Shown here in pieces: positions 1 to 7,831 of a stretch of DNA of 22,302 nt (position 1 is the first letter of the stretch; the number at the start of each line of letters is the position of its first letter). Both the position numbers and the translations under genes were made by a program. The notes beneath the pieces are model-generated. The model saw only the letters and a program-made list of their open reading frames with translations, had not been told where the DNA came from and made no database searches. Source of the DNA: JBCDBH01 sp039184055 (GTDB lineage Bacteria; Acidobacteriota; Thermoanaerobaculia; Multivoradales; J023); assembly GCA_039184055.1 (NCBI GenBank), contig JBCDBH010000051.1, positions 1 through 22,302 on the forward strand. The letters are read 5' to 3'.

Positions 1-2
1 CC

Positions 3-518
3 GCGGCGGGGCCGCCACCGGCAGCCGCGCCTCCGCCCGTGCAGGTAGCGCCTCAGTCAACCGCGCCTATGCCGGCCGCGCCTCCGCCGCCTACGCCGGT
101 GGCGCCTCCGCCGCCCGTTGCCGGCCAGGCGCCACCCGCCGCCGATTACGCTCCACCCGTCGCGGGGCAGGCACCACCGGTGGCGAGCTCCTACCCGCAA
201 GCGACGTATCAGCCGCCGTCTCAGGTGGGGTATCCAGCGGGCCAAGCGCTACATCAAGCGCCGGTCGACGCCGCGCCGATCCCCAACTACCTACCGTGGG
301 CGATCATCGCAACGTTGTTGTGCTGTATGCCCGCGGGAGTGGTGGGGATCATCTACGCTAGCAAGGCCAATGCTCTCAAGACGGCGGGCAACTATGTCGA
401 GGCGCGGCACAAAGCCGATATCGCGCGAAACTGGCTGCTCGCCTCGGTCGGTGTGGCCCTCATGGCGTTCGTTCTCGTCTTTTTTGCCAATCTCGCCGAT
501 GGCGCCGTGCCGATGTGA
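3..518 (+). CDS. Proline-rich CD225/dispanin family membrane protein (5' partial)
   Basis: The frame is open to the left edge, so the true start lies outside the window; the GTG at 39 is only the first internal start codon. The N-terminal part is a low-complexity Ala/Pro-rich tract with recurring APPPP and VAGQAPP units, probably a disordered cytoplasmic tail. The C-terminal ~80 residues match the CD225/dispanin fold: a first hydrophobic segment beginning NYLPWAIIATLLCCMPAGVV, a short loop (SKANALKTAGNYVEARHKAD), and a second membrane helix (NWLLASVGVALMAFVLVFF). In bacteria these proteins are usually small membrane proteins of unknown function, often with proline-rich tails. The assignment rests on the characteristic spacing of P, the cysteines and the SKAxAL motif. 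Nothing in the neighbourhood suggests a partner. Confidence 0.85.
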   Translation, partial: AAGPPPAAAPPPVQVAPQSTAPMPAAPPPPTPVAPPPPVAGQAPPAADYAPPVAGQAPPVASSYPQATYQPPSQVGYPAGQALHQAPVDAAPIPNYLPWAIIATLLCCMPAGVVGIIYASKANALKTAGNYVEARHKADIARNWLLASVGVALMAFVLVFFANLADGAVPM

Positions 519-550
519 GGGCGGTCGGACGAATGGGCATGCAGGCCAAA

Positions 551-568
551 CATGACACGACTGTCATG
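551..568. promoter_or_regulatory. Perfect palindrome, CusR/CopR-like box upstream of the response regulator
   Basis: Seven-base arms CATGACA and TGTCATG are separated by 4 nt and lie about 60 nt upstream of the GTG start at 628. The inner TGACA-N4-TGTCA arrangement is the same half-site and spacing I recall for the CusR/PcoR/CopR copper-box family of OmpR-type regulators. This fits autoregulation of the two-component operon, but binding is inferred. Confidence 0.5.
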
Positions 569-627
569 CATGGTTCCGGCCTTGTCGTGCCAAGATCAAG
601 CGGATCGAAACGGGCTGGGACAATGCC

Positions 628-1314
628 GTGAGAATTCTGATCATCGAGGACGACAGCAAGACCGCCGACTATCTTGCCCATGGTTTGCGAGAAGAAGGGC
701 ATCTCGCCGAGATCTGCAACAACGGTGTCGCCGCGCTCAGCCGCGCGACCACCGGGCAGTTCGATGTGTTGGTGGTCGATCGGATGTTGCCCGATCTCGA
801 CGGTTTGGCGTTGGTGCGTGCTCTGCGCGCCGCGGGGAGCACGGTGCCCGCTCTGTTCTTGAGCGCGCTGGGTGACGTCGAGCATCGGGTCGAAGGTCTG
901 GAAGTCGGCGGCGACGATTACCTCGTCAAGCCCTTTCATTTCTCCGAGCTTCTGGCCCGCATCACCGCCCTGCATCGGCGGCGTGAGCACGAGGCGCCGA
1001 GTCCGGCGTCCACCGTCCCGAAGGTCGCCGATCTCGAGCTCGATTTGCTCACCCGTGAGGCGCGACGGGGTGCTAAGGTCATTGCACTGCAAACCCGGGA
1101 ATTCCAGCTGCTCGAGTTCTTCATGCGTCACGTCAATCAGGTCGTCACGCGAACCATGTTGCTCGAACGAGTCTGGGAGATCCATTTCGACCCGCAGACC
1201 AACGTGATCGACGTTCATGTTTCGCGCCTCCGTGGCAAGATCGACAAAGGTTTCGATCCATCGCTGATCCATACGGTTCGCGGCGCCGGTTACGTCATGC
1301 GCGATCCCGGCTAG
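628..1314 (+). CDS. OmpR/PhoB-family response regulator transcription factor
   Basis: This is a DNA-binding response regulator of 228 residues, the normal length for the OmpR class. The receiver domain (about 1-115) has the acidic pair D8/D9, phosphoacceptor D51 (in VVDRMLPDLDG), switch residue S79 and K101 in the LVKPF motif. The C-terminal winged helix (about 132-225) contains LQTREFQLLEFFMRH, the recognition-helix stretch NVIDVHVSRLRGKID and the final VRGAGYVM hairpin. Overall it most resembles CusR/CopR/QseB-like regulators. The start is GTG at 628, reading VRILIIEDD as MRILIIEDD. Its stop codon directly abuts the ATG of the histidine kinase, so the two form a co-translated pair. A perfect TGACA-N4-TGTCA palindrome upstream suggests autoregulation. 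The inducing signal cannot be read from the sequence. Confidence 0.95.
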   Translation: MRILIIEDDSKTADYLAHGLREEGHLAEICNNGVAALSRATTGQFDVLVVDRMLPDLDGLALVRALRAAGSTVPALFLSALGDVEHRVEGLEVGGDDYLVKPFHFSELLARITALHRRREHEAPSPASTVPKVADLELDLLTREARRGAKVIALQTREFQLLEFFMRHVNQVVTRTMLLERVWEIHFDPQTNVIDVHVSRLRGKIDKGFDPSLIHTVRGAGYVMRDPG

Positions 1315-2949
1315 ATGCTGGGCGGTTCGACATTTCGGCGCGCGCTGGCGATCGCGCTGATCGCCTGGGCGCCGGGCGCCATCGTGGTGACGATCGCGCA
1401 TACCAAGCTGAGCCGTTTTCACTACGACGCCGGCCGTCAAGAAATCGACTTTCTCGAAGAAGAACTCTTCGAGATGGTTCGCGAGCATCAGGCCGAGGAC
1501 GCGTTGCTCGGTGATCGCATCGTGCTCGAGCCCGGTGACGATTCCTTCTACGCCTTTCTGGCGCGCTACGTCCGGCAGATCAAGCTCGAAAGACGCCAGG
1601 CGACCGAGCCTCGACCGGCTCTCGACTACCGGCTCGCGCTGCTCGGCGAGTCCAAAGTCAAATCCCTCCCCGTGGAAGCCGTGGTCAGCATCATGCTCGA
1701 CGAGGTCCCGGACGAGTTCCACGAATCGCTGCTCGAGCTCGTCGCGTTCCGTGCCGACGCCTATGACGATGTTGCGCTGGCGCGTGAGGTGACGACGGAA
1801 GCCTTGCTCGAAACGTATCGTCGGCTCGACGACGAAGAAGAAGTCGGTGAGTGCGCCCTGTTACGCGCCAGCGACGGCAGGATCCTCGCCTCCACCTACG
1901 ACGAGGTGCTCCGCGAGCGTCGACCGGGGCGGAGCCTGCGGCTGCTCCAGGTCGTGCCACCCGAGGAAATCGAGGACGAAAAATACTGGTGCTTGGTCCG
2001 TGAGCGGTCGCTCCAGGATGGCGGCCGGCTCAAGATGGGCATGCGATTCGACGATCAACGCGCGGTCATCGCATCCAGCCGGCTGCTGCGCAATCTGGTG
2101 CTCTACGGTGGCGTGCCCTTGGCTTTCTTCTTGGCCTGGCTGCAAACACGCTTCATGCGTCGCTTTCTCTACACCCTGCGTTTGGCCGCCGGCCAACAGG
2201 CCAAAGGCGATATCCGCGCGCGTCTGCGCACCCGTTCGCTCGATCCCGACTTGGCCACCGCGGCGCGCACCATCAACGTCACGCTCGACCAGCTCGGGCA
2301 TACCGTCCAGGCCTTGACCCGGGTCGGCGACAGCATCGCTCACGATCTCCGCACCCCGCTGTCACGTCTCCAAGGCCAGCTCGATCTTCTCCGTCGCCGC
2401 CCCGACCCGGAGCTGATCGATTCGGTGCAGGCCGAGGCCGATCAAATCCTCGGCACCTTCAACGCCCTGCTGCGGATCGCCCAGGTCGAGAGCGGAGTCA
2501 AAAAACAAGGCTTCCGTCATTTCGATTTCGCCGAAACGGTCGCCGATGTCGCCGAGCTCTACGCGCCGGTCTTCGCCGAGAAAGGCGTCGAGTTCCTGTG
2601 GCGCGAGGCCACGGTCTCGGCCGAGAAGATCGGTGATCGCGATCTGTGGCTCCAGGCGCTCAGCAACCTGGTCGAGAACGCGCTCAAATACACACCGAAG
2701 GGCGGTCAAGTCGAGCTCGTTCTCGAACCCGACGGTGACCGTCACCGCATCGTCTTGCGTGACAGCGGTCCCGGTATTCCCGAGACGGAGCGCGAAAACG
2801 TCTTTCGACGCTTCTATCGTCTCGAACGTCATCGCGGCGAACGGGGCAACGGTCTGGGTCTCAGCCTGGTGGCGGCGGTCTGCGATCTCCATGACGCCAC
2901 CGTCACGCTCGGTGGCGAGCTAGGCTTGACCGTCGAAATCGTCTACTGA
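1315..2949 (+). CDS. Two-component sensor histidine kinase
   Basis: This membrane-bound sensor kinase of 544 residues is the cognate partner of the regulator just upstream, with zero intergenic bases. A first membrane helix (about 9-31) is followed by a large, strongly acidic periplasmic region (about 32-256) that I cannot match to a known sensor fold. A second helix (about 260-280) and a weak HAMP-like linker come next. The HisKA H-box holds the phospho-accepting H343 in DSIAHDLRTPLSRL. The HATPase_c domain shows the N-box NLVENALKYTPKGG (N455), the G1 box RDSGPGIP (D483) and the G2 box RGNGLGLSLV. The catalytic residues of a functional kinase are therefore present. The C-terminus is short after the last strand (GLTVEIVY) but complete. 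The periplasmic domain is unlike the usual CusS-type sensor, so a metal signal should not be assumed. Confidence 0.94.
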   Translation: MLGGSTFRRALAIALIAWAPGAIVVTIAHTKLSRFHYDAGRQEIDFLEEELFEMVREHQAEDALLGDRIVLEPGDDSFYAFLARYVRQIKLERRQATEPRPALDYRLALLGESKVKSLPVEAVVSIMLDEVPDEFHESLLELVAFRADAYDDVALAREVTTEALLETYRRLDDEEEVGECALLRASDGRILASTYDEVLRERRPGRSLRLLQVVPPEEIEDEKYWCLVRERSLQDGGRLKMGMRFDDQRAVIASSRLLRNLVLYGGVPLAFFLAWLQTRFMRRFLYTLRLAAGQQAKGDIRARLRTRSLDPDLATAARTINVTLDQLGHTVQALTRVGDSIAHDLRTPLSRLQGQLDLLRRRPDPELIDSVQAEADQILGTFNALLRIAQVESGVKKQGFRHFDFAETVADVAELYAPVFAEKGVEFLWREATVSAEKIGDRDLWLQALSNLVENALKYTPKGGQVELVLEPDGDRHRIVLRDSGPGIPETERENVFRRFYRLERHRGERGNGLGLSLVAAVCDLHDATVTLGGELGLTVEIVY

Positions 2950-2978
2950 CAGCGCTTCTGGAGGATCGAGGTGAAGAC

Positions 2979-4076
2979 ATGAATCGTAGAGACTTCCTGT
3001 GGTCGAGCCTCGTGGCCGGAATCGCCGCGAGCCGGGGTGTCGGTGCCGAACTGACGAGGCCTACCGTGCTCGACTTCACCGTACCCGCCGAAGAAGCACC
3101 GCACACTCGCACCTGGATGTGCTGGCCCTCACGACCGGAGATTTACGGTCGCTCGACGGCCTACTTCGAGAGCATCCAGGCGAGCCTGGCTCGTTTGGCG
3201 ACAGCGATCGCCGAGCACGAGCCCGTACGACTCTTGGCGGCCAAAAAGCACCACGCCTTGGCCGCCGAGCTCTGTGGCCCCAAGGTCGAGCTGGTCGACA
3301 TTCCGACCGATGACATGTGGGCGCGCGATAGCGGACCGGTCTTTGTCCACACCAAGACCGGTGCGGTCGCCGTGATCGATTTCAACTTCAACGGTTGGGG
3401 CGGCAAGCAAACGCAACGCGAGAACGACGAAAAGGTGGCGAAAGCGATCGCCACCGGGCTCGGCGTGCCGTATGAACGCGCTGGTGTCGTGGGTGAAGGA
3501 GGCGGTCTCGAATACGACGGCGAAGGCACCCTTCTCCTCACCGACAGCTGCTGGGTCAACGACAATCGCAACCCGGGGCTGTCGCAAAAGGAAATCGAGA
3601 TCGAGCTGAAGCGGGTGCTCGGGATCGAGAAAGTGATCTGGCTACCGGGGGTCAAAGGGCGCGACATCACCGACGGCCATATCGACGGCTTTCTTCGCGT
3701 CGTCCGGCCGGGTGTCTTGATGACCGGTGGTTACCCCGACGATCGCTCGGTATGGGGCCGAACCCTCGAAGAAGCCCGCAAGATCCTGGGCTCGACGACC
3801 GATGCCAAGGGGCGCTCGTTCACCATCGTCGACATTCCCAGCGCGACCCAGCCACGCTCCGAGCGTATGTTCACCGGCTACGCCAACTACTACGTCGGTA
3901 ACGGCGCCGTGTACACCCCGCAATTCGGCGATGCCAAAGCCGATGCGTTCGCCGTCGCCAAACTGGGCGAGCTCTATCCCAAACGGAAGATCGTCACGCT
4001 CGAGGTCGATCGCATCTACCAGAACGGTGGCGGGATTCACTGTGTGACCCAGCAGGAGCCGGCGCCTCGGAGCTGA
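2979..4076 (+). CDS. Tat-exported agmatine deiminase / peptidyl-arginine deiminase family protein
   Basis: This is a member of the guanidine-group hydrolase family (PF04371). Agmatine deiminases convert agmatine to N-carbamoylputrescine and ammonia; related members act on peptidyl-arginine. The 365-residue protein opens with a twin-arginine signal (NRRDFL, then a hydrophobic stretch ending near residue 23), which would place it in the periplasm. Most agmatine deiminases are cytosolic. Family motifs are intact: MWARDSGPVFV (D117), NFNGWGGK, EGGGLEYDGEGTLLLTD, DITDGHIDGF (H234, D236) and the C-terminal GGGIHC with nucleophile C355. The start at 2979 follows a GGAGG element. It lies 29 nt after the histidine kinase without a terminator, so it is probably in the same operon. 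Substrate choice between agmatine and protein arginine cannot be settled by eye. Confidence 0.88.
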   Translation: MNRRDFLWSSLVAGIAASRGVGAELTRPTVLDFTVPAEEAPHTRTWMCWPSRPEIYGRSTAYFESIQASLARLATAIAEHEPVRLLAAKKHHALAAELCGPKVELVDIPTDDMWARDSGPVFVHTKTGAVAVIDFNFNGWGGKQTQRENDEKVAKAIATGLGVPYERAGVVGEGGGLEYDGEGTLLLTDSCWVNDNRNPGLSQKEIEIELKRVLGIEKVIWLPGVKGRDITDGHIDGFLRVVRPGVLMTGGYPDDRSVWGRTLEEARKILGSTTDAKGRSFTIVDIPSATQPRSERMFTGYANYYVGNGAVYTPQFGDAKADAFAVAKLGELYPKRKIVTLEVDRIYQNGGGIHCVTQQEPAPRS

Positions 4077-4103
4077 CTCGATACGCCGATCGGATCGGGA
4101 ATG

Positions 4104-4142
4104 AAAAACGCGGCGTGGCATGGTGCCACGCCGCGTCGTTTT
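4104..4142. terminator. Bidirectional rho-independent terminator
   Basis: A perfect 13-bp stem (4108-4120 pairing with 4124-4136) has a 3-nt loop. It is flanked by an A-run on the left (4104-4108) and TTTT on the right (4139-4142). It sits between the convergent deiminase and S8 peptidase genes and can end transcripts from both strands. Confidence 0.88.
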
Positions 4143-4166
4143 GGCCACGGGATCAGGCGAGACCGA

Positions 4167-6056
4167 TCAGTCGACGGTACTCGACCAGGCGGTCGTGTCG
4201 CCCGACTCGAAGCCGTCGCTGAAGATGTCTTGGGTGTTTCCCAAAGCCTGATCGGTCATCAGGATGCCGTTGCCCGAGTTGCGATCGAATCCAGGGTCAT
4301 CGATGTCGAGCGCGCTACTCAGGAAGTCGTCGAAGAGCTCGTCGTTCGTGATGTTCGGGAATCGTGCCTTGACCAGGGCGCTGATCGCCGCGGCGTGGGG
4401 CGCCGATGCCGACGTACCGAAAAACGGATTGAAACCCGGGGTGGCGGTGGAGACACCGTCAGCGGCGGCGACATCGGGTTTCTGACGGGTTGTCGACATT
4501 TGCGGAACCGGGCCGGGCGGGACCTGGTTCTGATCGTTGAGAATCACGGGCGCCAAGACCGGCGTGCCGTCGTCGTTGAAGAAGATCTCACGCGGGCCAT
4601 CGGAGGTAAAGGGCTCGGACGGGTTGGCGCCACCGCCGACGAAGACACCACCAGCGGCCGAGGCGACATCGACCGCGGCGATGGTGAGCGCTTTGTCGGA
4701 GCCCGGGTGACCGAAGATCTGGCCATCCGTGGCGTGCTCGAGAAAGCTGCGATGGGTGTTGACGTTCAAGAAGCGATCGGCGACACCGTCGAAGAGCACG
4801 ACCACCAGATGGTTGCCGCTGTCGTCATTGGGTGAGGGAATGGCTTCGACCGGATCTTGCGTGCCGTTTTGGGTAAAGGTCGAGGCGGCGAGCACGTTGG
4901 CCATCGCGGCGTCGAGCAAGAAGAAGTCGTGATCGTTGGTCGACCCGTCGAGCGGATCCGACCACTGCAGGGTGAAGAGCGGGCTCGGGTTGAGCGCTTG
5001 CTCGGTGACCTCGTTGCCGGCGTCGCCAGCGCCATCGAAATCATGCGCCGAGAGACCCGCGACGGCCAGTGGCGCCGGTAGCGCGGTGGCCGAATACTGG
5101 CCTTCGTACACGCCGGACGTGCCGCTATCGAGGTTGCCCGAATTGCCCGCCGAGGTGACGTAGAACACACCCTGGTCGTAGACGGTCTCGACCGCCTGGG
5201 CGATCACGTCGTCCTGGAAGACACCCTCGGCGAGATAGAGGATGTCGTCGACGATCACGTCGCAACCGGAGGCGGCGAGATCGAGAATGTTCTGCGCCAT
5301 CTGCGCGGGGCCGCCGATACCGGTGGCGAAGCCGAGCTCGGCGCCCGGCGCCATGTCGTGGAGGATCTCGAGCAAGGCGGTACCTTCGGACGAGCCCGGA
5401 TTGCCGCTCTGACCGGCCAGGACATCGACCACCGGTGGCAGATCGCCGCTGCCCTGCAAGGTGGCGAGGGCGTCGACGCTGTCGGACATGGCGCACGCCT
5501 TGACGCCAGTGCCGTCGGTGCCGAAGGCGACCCGCGCGGTGTCGGCGGCGTGGGCGACGTCACCCTCGGTGGTGTTGATCATCTGGAGCGCGTAGAGATC
5601 GGCCGGACGCATCGTGCGGACCGACGCATCGGCGGCCAGCTCCTCGATCCGATCGAGCGGTAGCCACAGCCGCATGGCCTCGAAGCGTGGGTGTGCGTTG
5701 ACGATCTCACCCCCGAGATCGTCCACCAGCGCTTCGAGCAATGGAGTGATCGCGCCGTCGAGATCGATCAACACCCGTCCGTCGTGGTCGCGGTCGAGAT
5801 GGGTGCGGAGCTGAGGCACGTGTCGGGTGGTGAGCTCACCCCCACGCGAGCGGTCGAGAGCGTAGAGCAACCCCGAAGCGATCTTCTGTTGAGCCGGGGT
5901 GCGGGAGAGTTTCTCCGCGCGCAGCGCGAGCATCTGGTCGATAGCGGTTTGTTCGAGCTTCGGAGTGTCGGCAAAGCTGGCGGTAGTGGTCAACCCTGAG
6001 GCGAGCAGAATCGCGAGCACGACGGCACGGCTGCGAGCACCGTGGAAAATGCGCAT
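4167..6056 (-). CDS. Secreted S8 (subtilisin-like) serine peptidase with Glu at the usual His position
   Basis: This is an exported peptidase of 629 residues. The start at 6056 (MRIF...) is chosen over the upstream ATG at 6158 because an AAGGAGC element sits 5 nt before it and a signal peptide follows at once (basic start, AVVLAILLASGL core, ASFA-D cleavage near 29). A prodomain-like region (about 30-170) precedes the catalytic domain. Catalytic elements are D192 or D195 in AMSDSVD, the oxyanion Asn305 in TSAGNSG, and Ser549 in FFGTSASAPHAAAI. The helix that should read HGTH instead reads SEGTALLEILHD, followed by MAPGAEL, placing E224 where His is expected. This is reminiscent of sedolisins (S53), although the rest is subtilisin-like. 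About 200 residues are inserted between the Asn and Ser motifs. The C-terminus carries a DGFESGDTTAWS motif, common at the ends of secreted proteins in Acidobacteriota-like genomes. Confidence 0.88.
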   Translation of the reverse strand: MRIFHGARSRAVVLAILLASGLTTTASFADTPKLEQTAIDQMLALRAEKLSRTPAQQKIASGLLYALDRSRGGELTTRHVPQLRTHLDRDHDGRVLIDLDGAITPLLEALVDDLGGEIVNAHPRFEAMRLWLPLDRIEELAADASVRTMRPADLYALQMINTTEGDVAHAADTARVAFGTDGTGVKACAMSDSVDALATLQGSGDLPPVVDVLAGQSGNPGSSEGTALLEILHDMAPGAELGFATGIGGPAQMAQNILDLAASGCDVIVDDILYLAEGVFQDDVIAQAVETVYDQGVFYVTSAGNSGNLDSGTSGVYEGQYSATALPAPLAVAGLSAHDFDGAGDAGNEVTEQALNPSPLFTLQWSDPLDGSTNDHDFFLLDAAMANVLAASTFTQNGTQDPVEAIPSPNDDSGNHLVVVLFDGVADRFLNVNTHRSFLEHATDGQIFGHPGSDKALTIAAVDVASAAGGVFVGGGANPSEPFTSDGPREIFFNDDGTPVLAPVILNDQNQVPPGPVPQMSTTRQKPDVAAADGVSTATPGFNPFFGTSASAPHAAAISALVKARFPNITNDELFDDFLSSALDIDDPGFDRNSGNGILMTDQALGNTQDIFSDGFESGDTTAWSSTVD

Positions 6057-6060
6057 GAAG

Positions 6061-6067
6061 GCTCCTT
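6061..6067 (-). promoter_or_regulatory. Ribosome binding site fixing the S8 peptidase start
   Basis: The minus strand reads AAGGAGC, then CTTC and a short spacer before the ATG at 6056. No comparable element precedes the longer ATG at 6158, and the signal peptide begins at 6056. Confidence 0.75.
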
Positions 6068-6161
6068 GACTGTACGATCGATTGCAAGCTGTGGGGGTTG
6101 TGAGGAAAAGCATAACATGTATCCGTCTTCGATGCCTATTGACCTTCCGCCTGGACATCTT

Positions 6162-6180
6162 GCTCGATCGATGATCGAGC
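6162..6180. promoter_or_regulatory. Palindrome in the divergent S8 peptidase / diguanylate cyclase intergenic region
   Basis: Perfect 8-bp arms GCTCGATC and GATCGAGC flank a 3-nt centre, 44 nt before the proposed cyclase start and about 105 nt before the peptidase start. No T-run follows, so an operator is more likely than a terminator. GATC-rich palindromes also arise by chance in this composition. Confidence 0.35.
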
Positions 6181-6223
6181 GATCTGAGTGAACCTCTTGC
6201 TGGTCGGCTTGCGACAGGGGAGA

Positions 6224-7723
6224 ATGTCGGAGGCTACAGAACATTCTTCTCCGACGGGCCTAATCGTTGACGACTGGGCGCCGATGGGCGCGTATGGGGA
6301 TCGTGTTGTGACGCGAGGGGCTGAGAATTCGGAAGGGGCGGCCGACCGACGTCAGGGCGAACGACGCCATGGCGAGCGCCGCCGTGATACGTCGCGCCGG
6401 GCGGATCCGCTCCAGGCTGGTCCGGCCGCGCCTAGGGGGGCTTCACCGAAGGCCGCACCGAGGCCGGCCCCTGGCGATGCGGCGAGCTCTGGCTACGTGG
6501 CTCAGGTACGCCCGTCGCTGATCCGGCGGGTGCTCGACCGGATCTGGACGCCACCTGACCCCGAGCTGGTCGACGCCGGTTTGCGCGGCGAGATCATGAT
6601 CGCCGGTATTCGGCTGCTGATCATCGTCTCGTTGCTCTACATTCCATTCCAGCTCTACTTCGAAGACGGCTCCGACGAGAACATCCGCGCCATCCTGTGG
6701 GTGTCGGCGGCGGCGCTCGCGGAAGCGCTGGTGGTCTACGCGGCGGTCATGCGTAGCTGGGGACGGGGCTGGATCGGTTTCTTCAGCGGCGTGCTCGACG
6801 TCTCGCTGGTGACCCTAACCCTCGCCCTCTTCGTCAAATTGGGCAATCCGCTCGGTGCCACCAATGATCTGGTGATCTTTCCGGCCTACTTTCTCGCCAT
6901 CGGTGCCACCAGCTTGCGTTACGACTGGCGGATCTGTGCGCTCACCGGCGCGGCGGCGGTGACGCAATATTTCCTCTTGCTCGAATACGCCATCCTCGTC
7001 GGGGGTCTCGCTTCGGCCGACGTGCAGTGGGGCTTGCAGGTCGTCCGTATGGCCTTGTTGGTGATCGCCACCGGGCTCGCCATCACCATCGTCGACCGAG
7101 CCCGTGAGCAGCGTCGACTGTCGACCAGCGACCGGCTCACCGGTCTAGCCAATCGCGGTGTCTTCGACGACAGTCTGCAGCGTCTCGGCGCGCTCGCCGC
7201 GCGCTCGGGTGAGCCGGTGACCGTGGTGATGATGGATATCGACCACTTCAAGCGTTTCAATGACTCCTACGGTCATCTCGCCGGTGACGAAGCCCTGCGT
7301 TCGGTGGCGCGCGTGCTCGAAGGCTCGTTTCGCAGCACCGATCTCCTAGCGCGATATGGCGGGGAAGAATTCGCCGGAATCTTCCCCGGCATGGACGCGG
7401 ACAACGCCTGGAGACGTATGGAGCAATTGAGAGCCCGTGTCGCCCGCGCTCCGGTATCGATCGGCAAGGGCAAGAGCACCCAGGTCACGGTATCGATCGG
7501 CGTCGCGGTGTGGCCGATGGACGCCAAGACCCTCATCGACACGGTGGCCGAGGCCGATCGCCGGCTCTACCAGGCGAAACGCGACGGTCGCAATCGGGTC
7601 GTCGCTTCCGACGGACCCTTCGGTCGTTCCTACGGTGAAGGCCTGTCGACGGGACCGGAACCGCTCGAAGAGCTCGGCGGGGCGAAGAAATCCGGCTTGG
7701 CGACGCAAGAGATGACGAGTTGA
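6224..7723 (+). CDS. Membrane-anchored GGDEF diguanylate cyclase
   Basis: This enzyme makes the second messenger c-di-GMP from two GTP. It has 499 residues if the ATG at 6224 is used. A GTG at 6188 would add 12 residues; an AGGGGAG lies immediately before 6224 but is unusually close, so the start is uncertain. The N-terminal ~100 residues are Arg-rich (RRQGERRHGERRRDTSRR) and probably cytoplasmic. About six hydrophobic helices follow (about 130-300), forming a sensor-like membrane module of no family I can name. The C-terminal cyclase domain (about 308-470) has MDIDHFKRFNDSYGH, the active-site signature ARYGGEEF (G379-F383) and an inhibitory I-site RSTD (370-373). It is therefore probably active and product-inhibited. 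No EAL or HD-GYP domain is present. The gene diverges from the S8 peptidase. Confidence 0.93.
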   Translation: MSEATEHSSPTGLIVDDWAPMGAYGDRVVTRGAENSEGAADRRQGERRHGERRRDTSRRADPLQAGPAAPRGASPKAAPRPAPGDAASSGYVAQVRPSLIRRVLDRIWTPPDPELVDAGLRGEIMIAGIRLLIIVSLLYIPFQLYFEDGSDENIRAILWVSAAALAEALVVYAAVMRSWGRGWIGFFSGVLDVSLVTLTLALFVKLGNPLGATNDLVIFPAYFLAIGATSLRYDWRICALTGAAAVTQYFLLLEYAILVGGLASADVQWGLQVVRMALLVIATGLAITIVDRAREQRRLSTSDRLTGLANRGVFDDSLQRLGALAARSGEPVTVVMMDIDHFKRFNDSYGHLAGDEALRSVARVLEGSFRSTDLLARYGGEEFAGIFPGMDADNAWRRMEQLRARVARAPVSIGKGKSTQVTVSIGVAVWPMDAKTLIDTVAEADRRLYQAKRDGRNRVVASDGPFGRSYGEGLSTGPEPLEELGGAKKSGLATQEMTS

Positions 7724-7740
7724 CGGGTTGTACCGAGTAA

Positions 7741-7763
7741 GACACGGTGATCGACACCGTGTC
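7741..7763. terminator. Hairpin between diguanylate cyclase and DUF1800 genes
   Basis: Perfect 9-bp arms GACACGGTG and CACCGTGTC flank a 5-nt loop, 18 nt after the cyclase stop and 68 nt before the next start. There is no T-run, so this could be a weak terminator, an mRNA-end stabiliser or an operator for the downstream pair. Confidence 0.45.
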
Positions 7764-7831
7764 GAGAACGAGGCTTCGACCTGTACAGCTCGCACACCTG
7801 GGTCAGCGCAGCCTCGCAAAGGAGATCCGTC

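Noticed and set aside
57..245. Arg-rich small frame antisense to the proline-rich tract at the left edge
   Set aside because: It is the complement of Pro/Ala-rich coding DNA and has no independent support.
460..1722. Long minus-strand open frame (420 codons) opposite the response regulator and kinase
   Set aside because: It runs antisense to two clearly homologous genes. Long antisense frames are expected when codons end in C/G; no RBS or recognisable domain.
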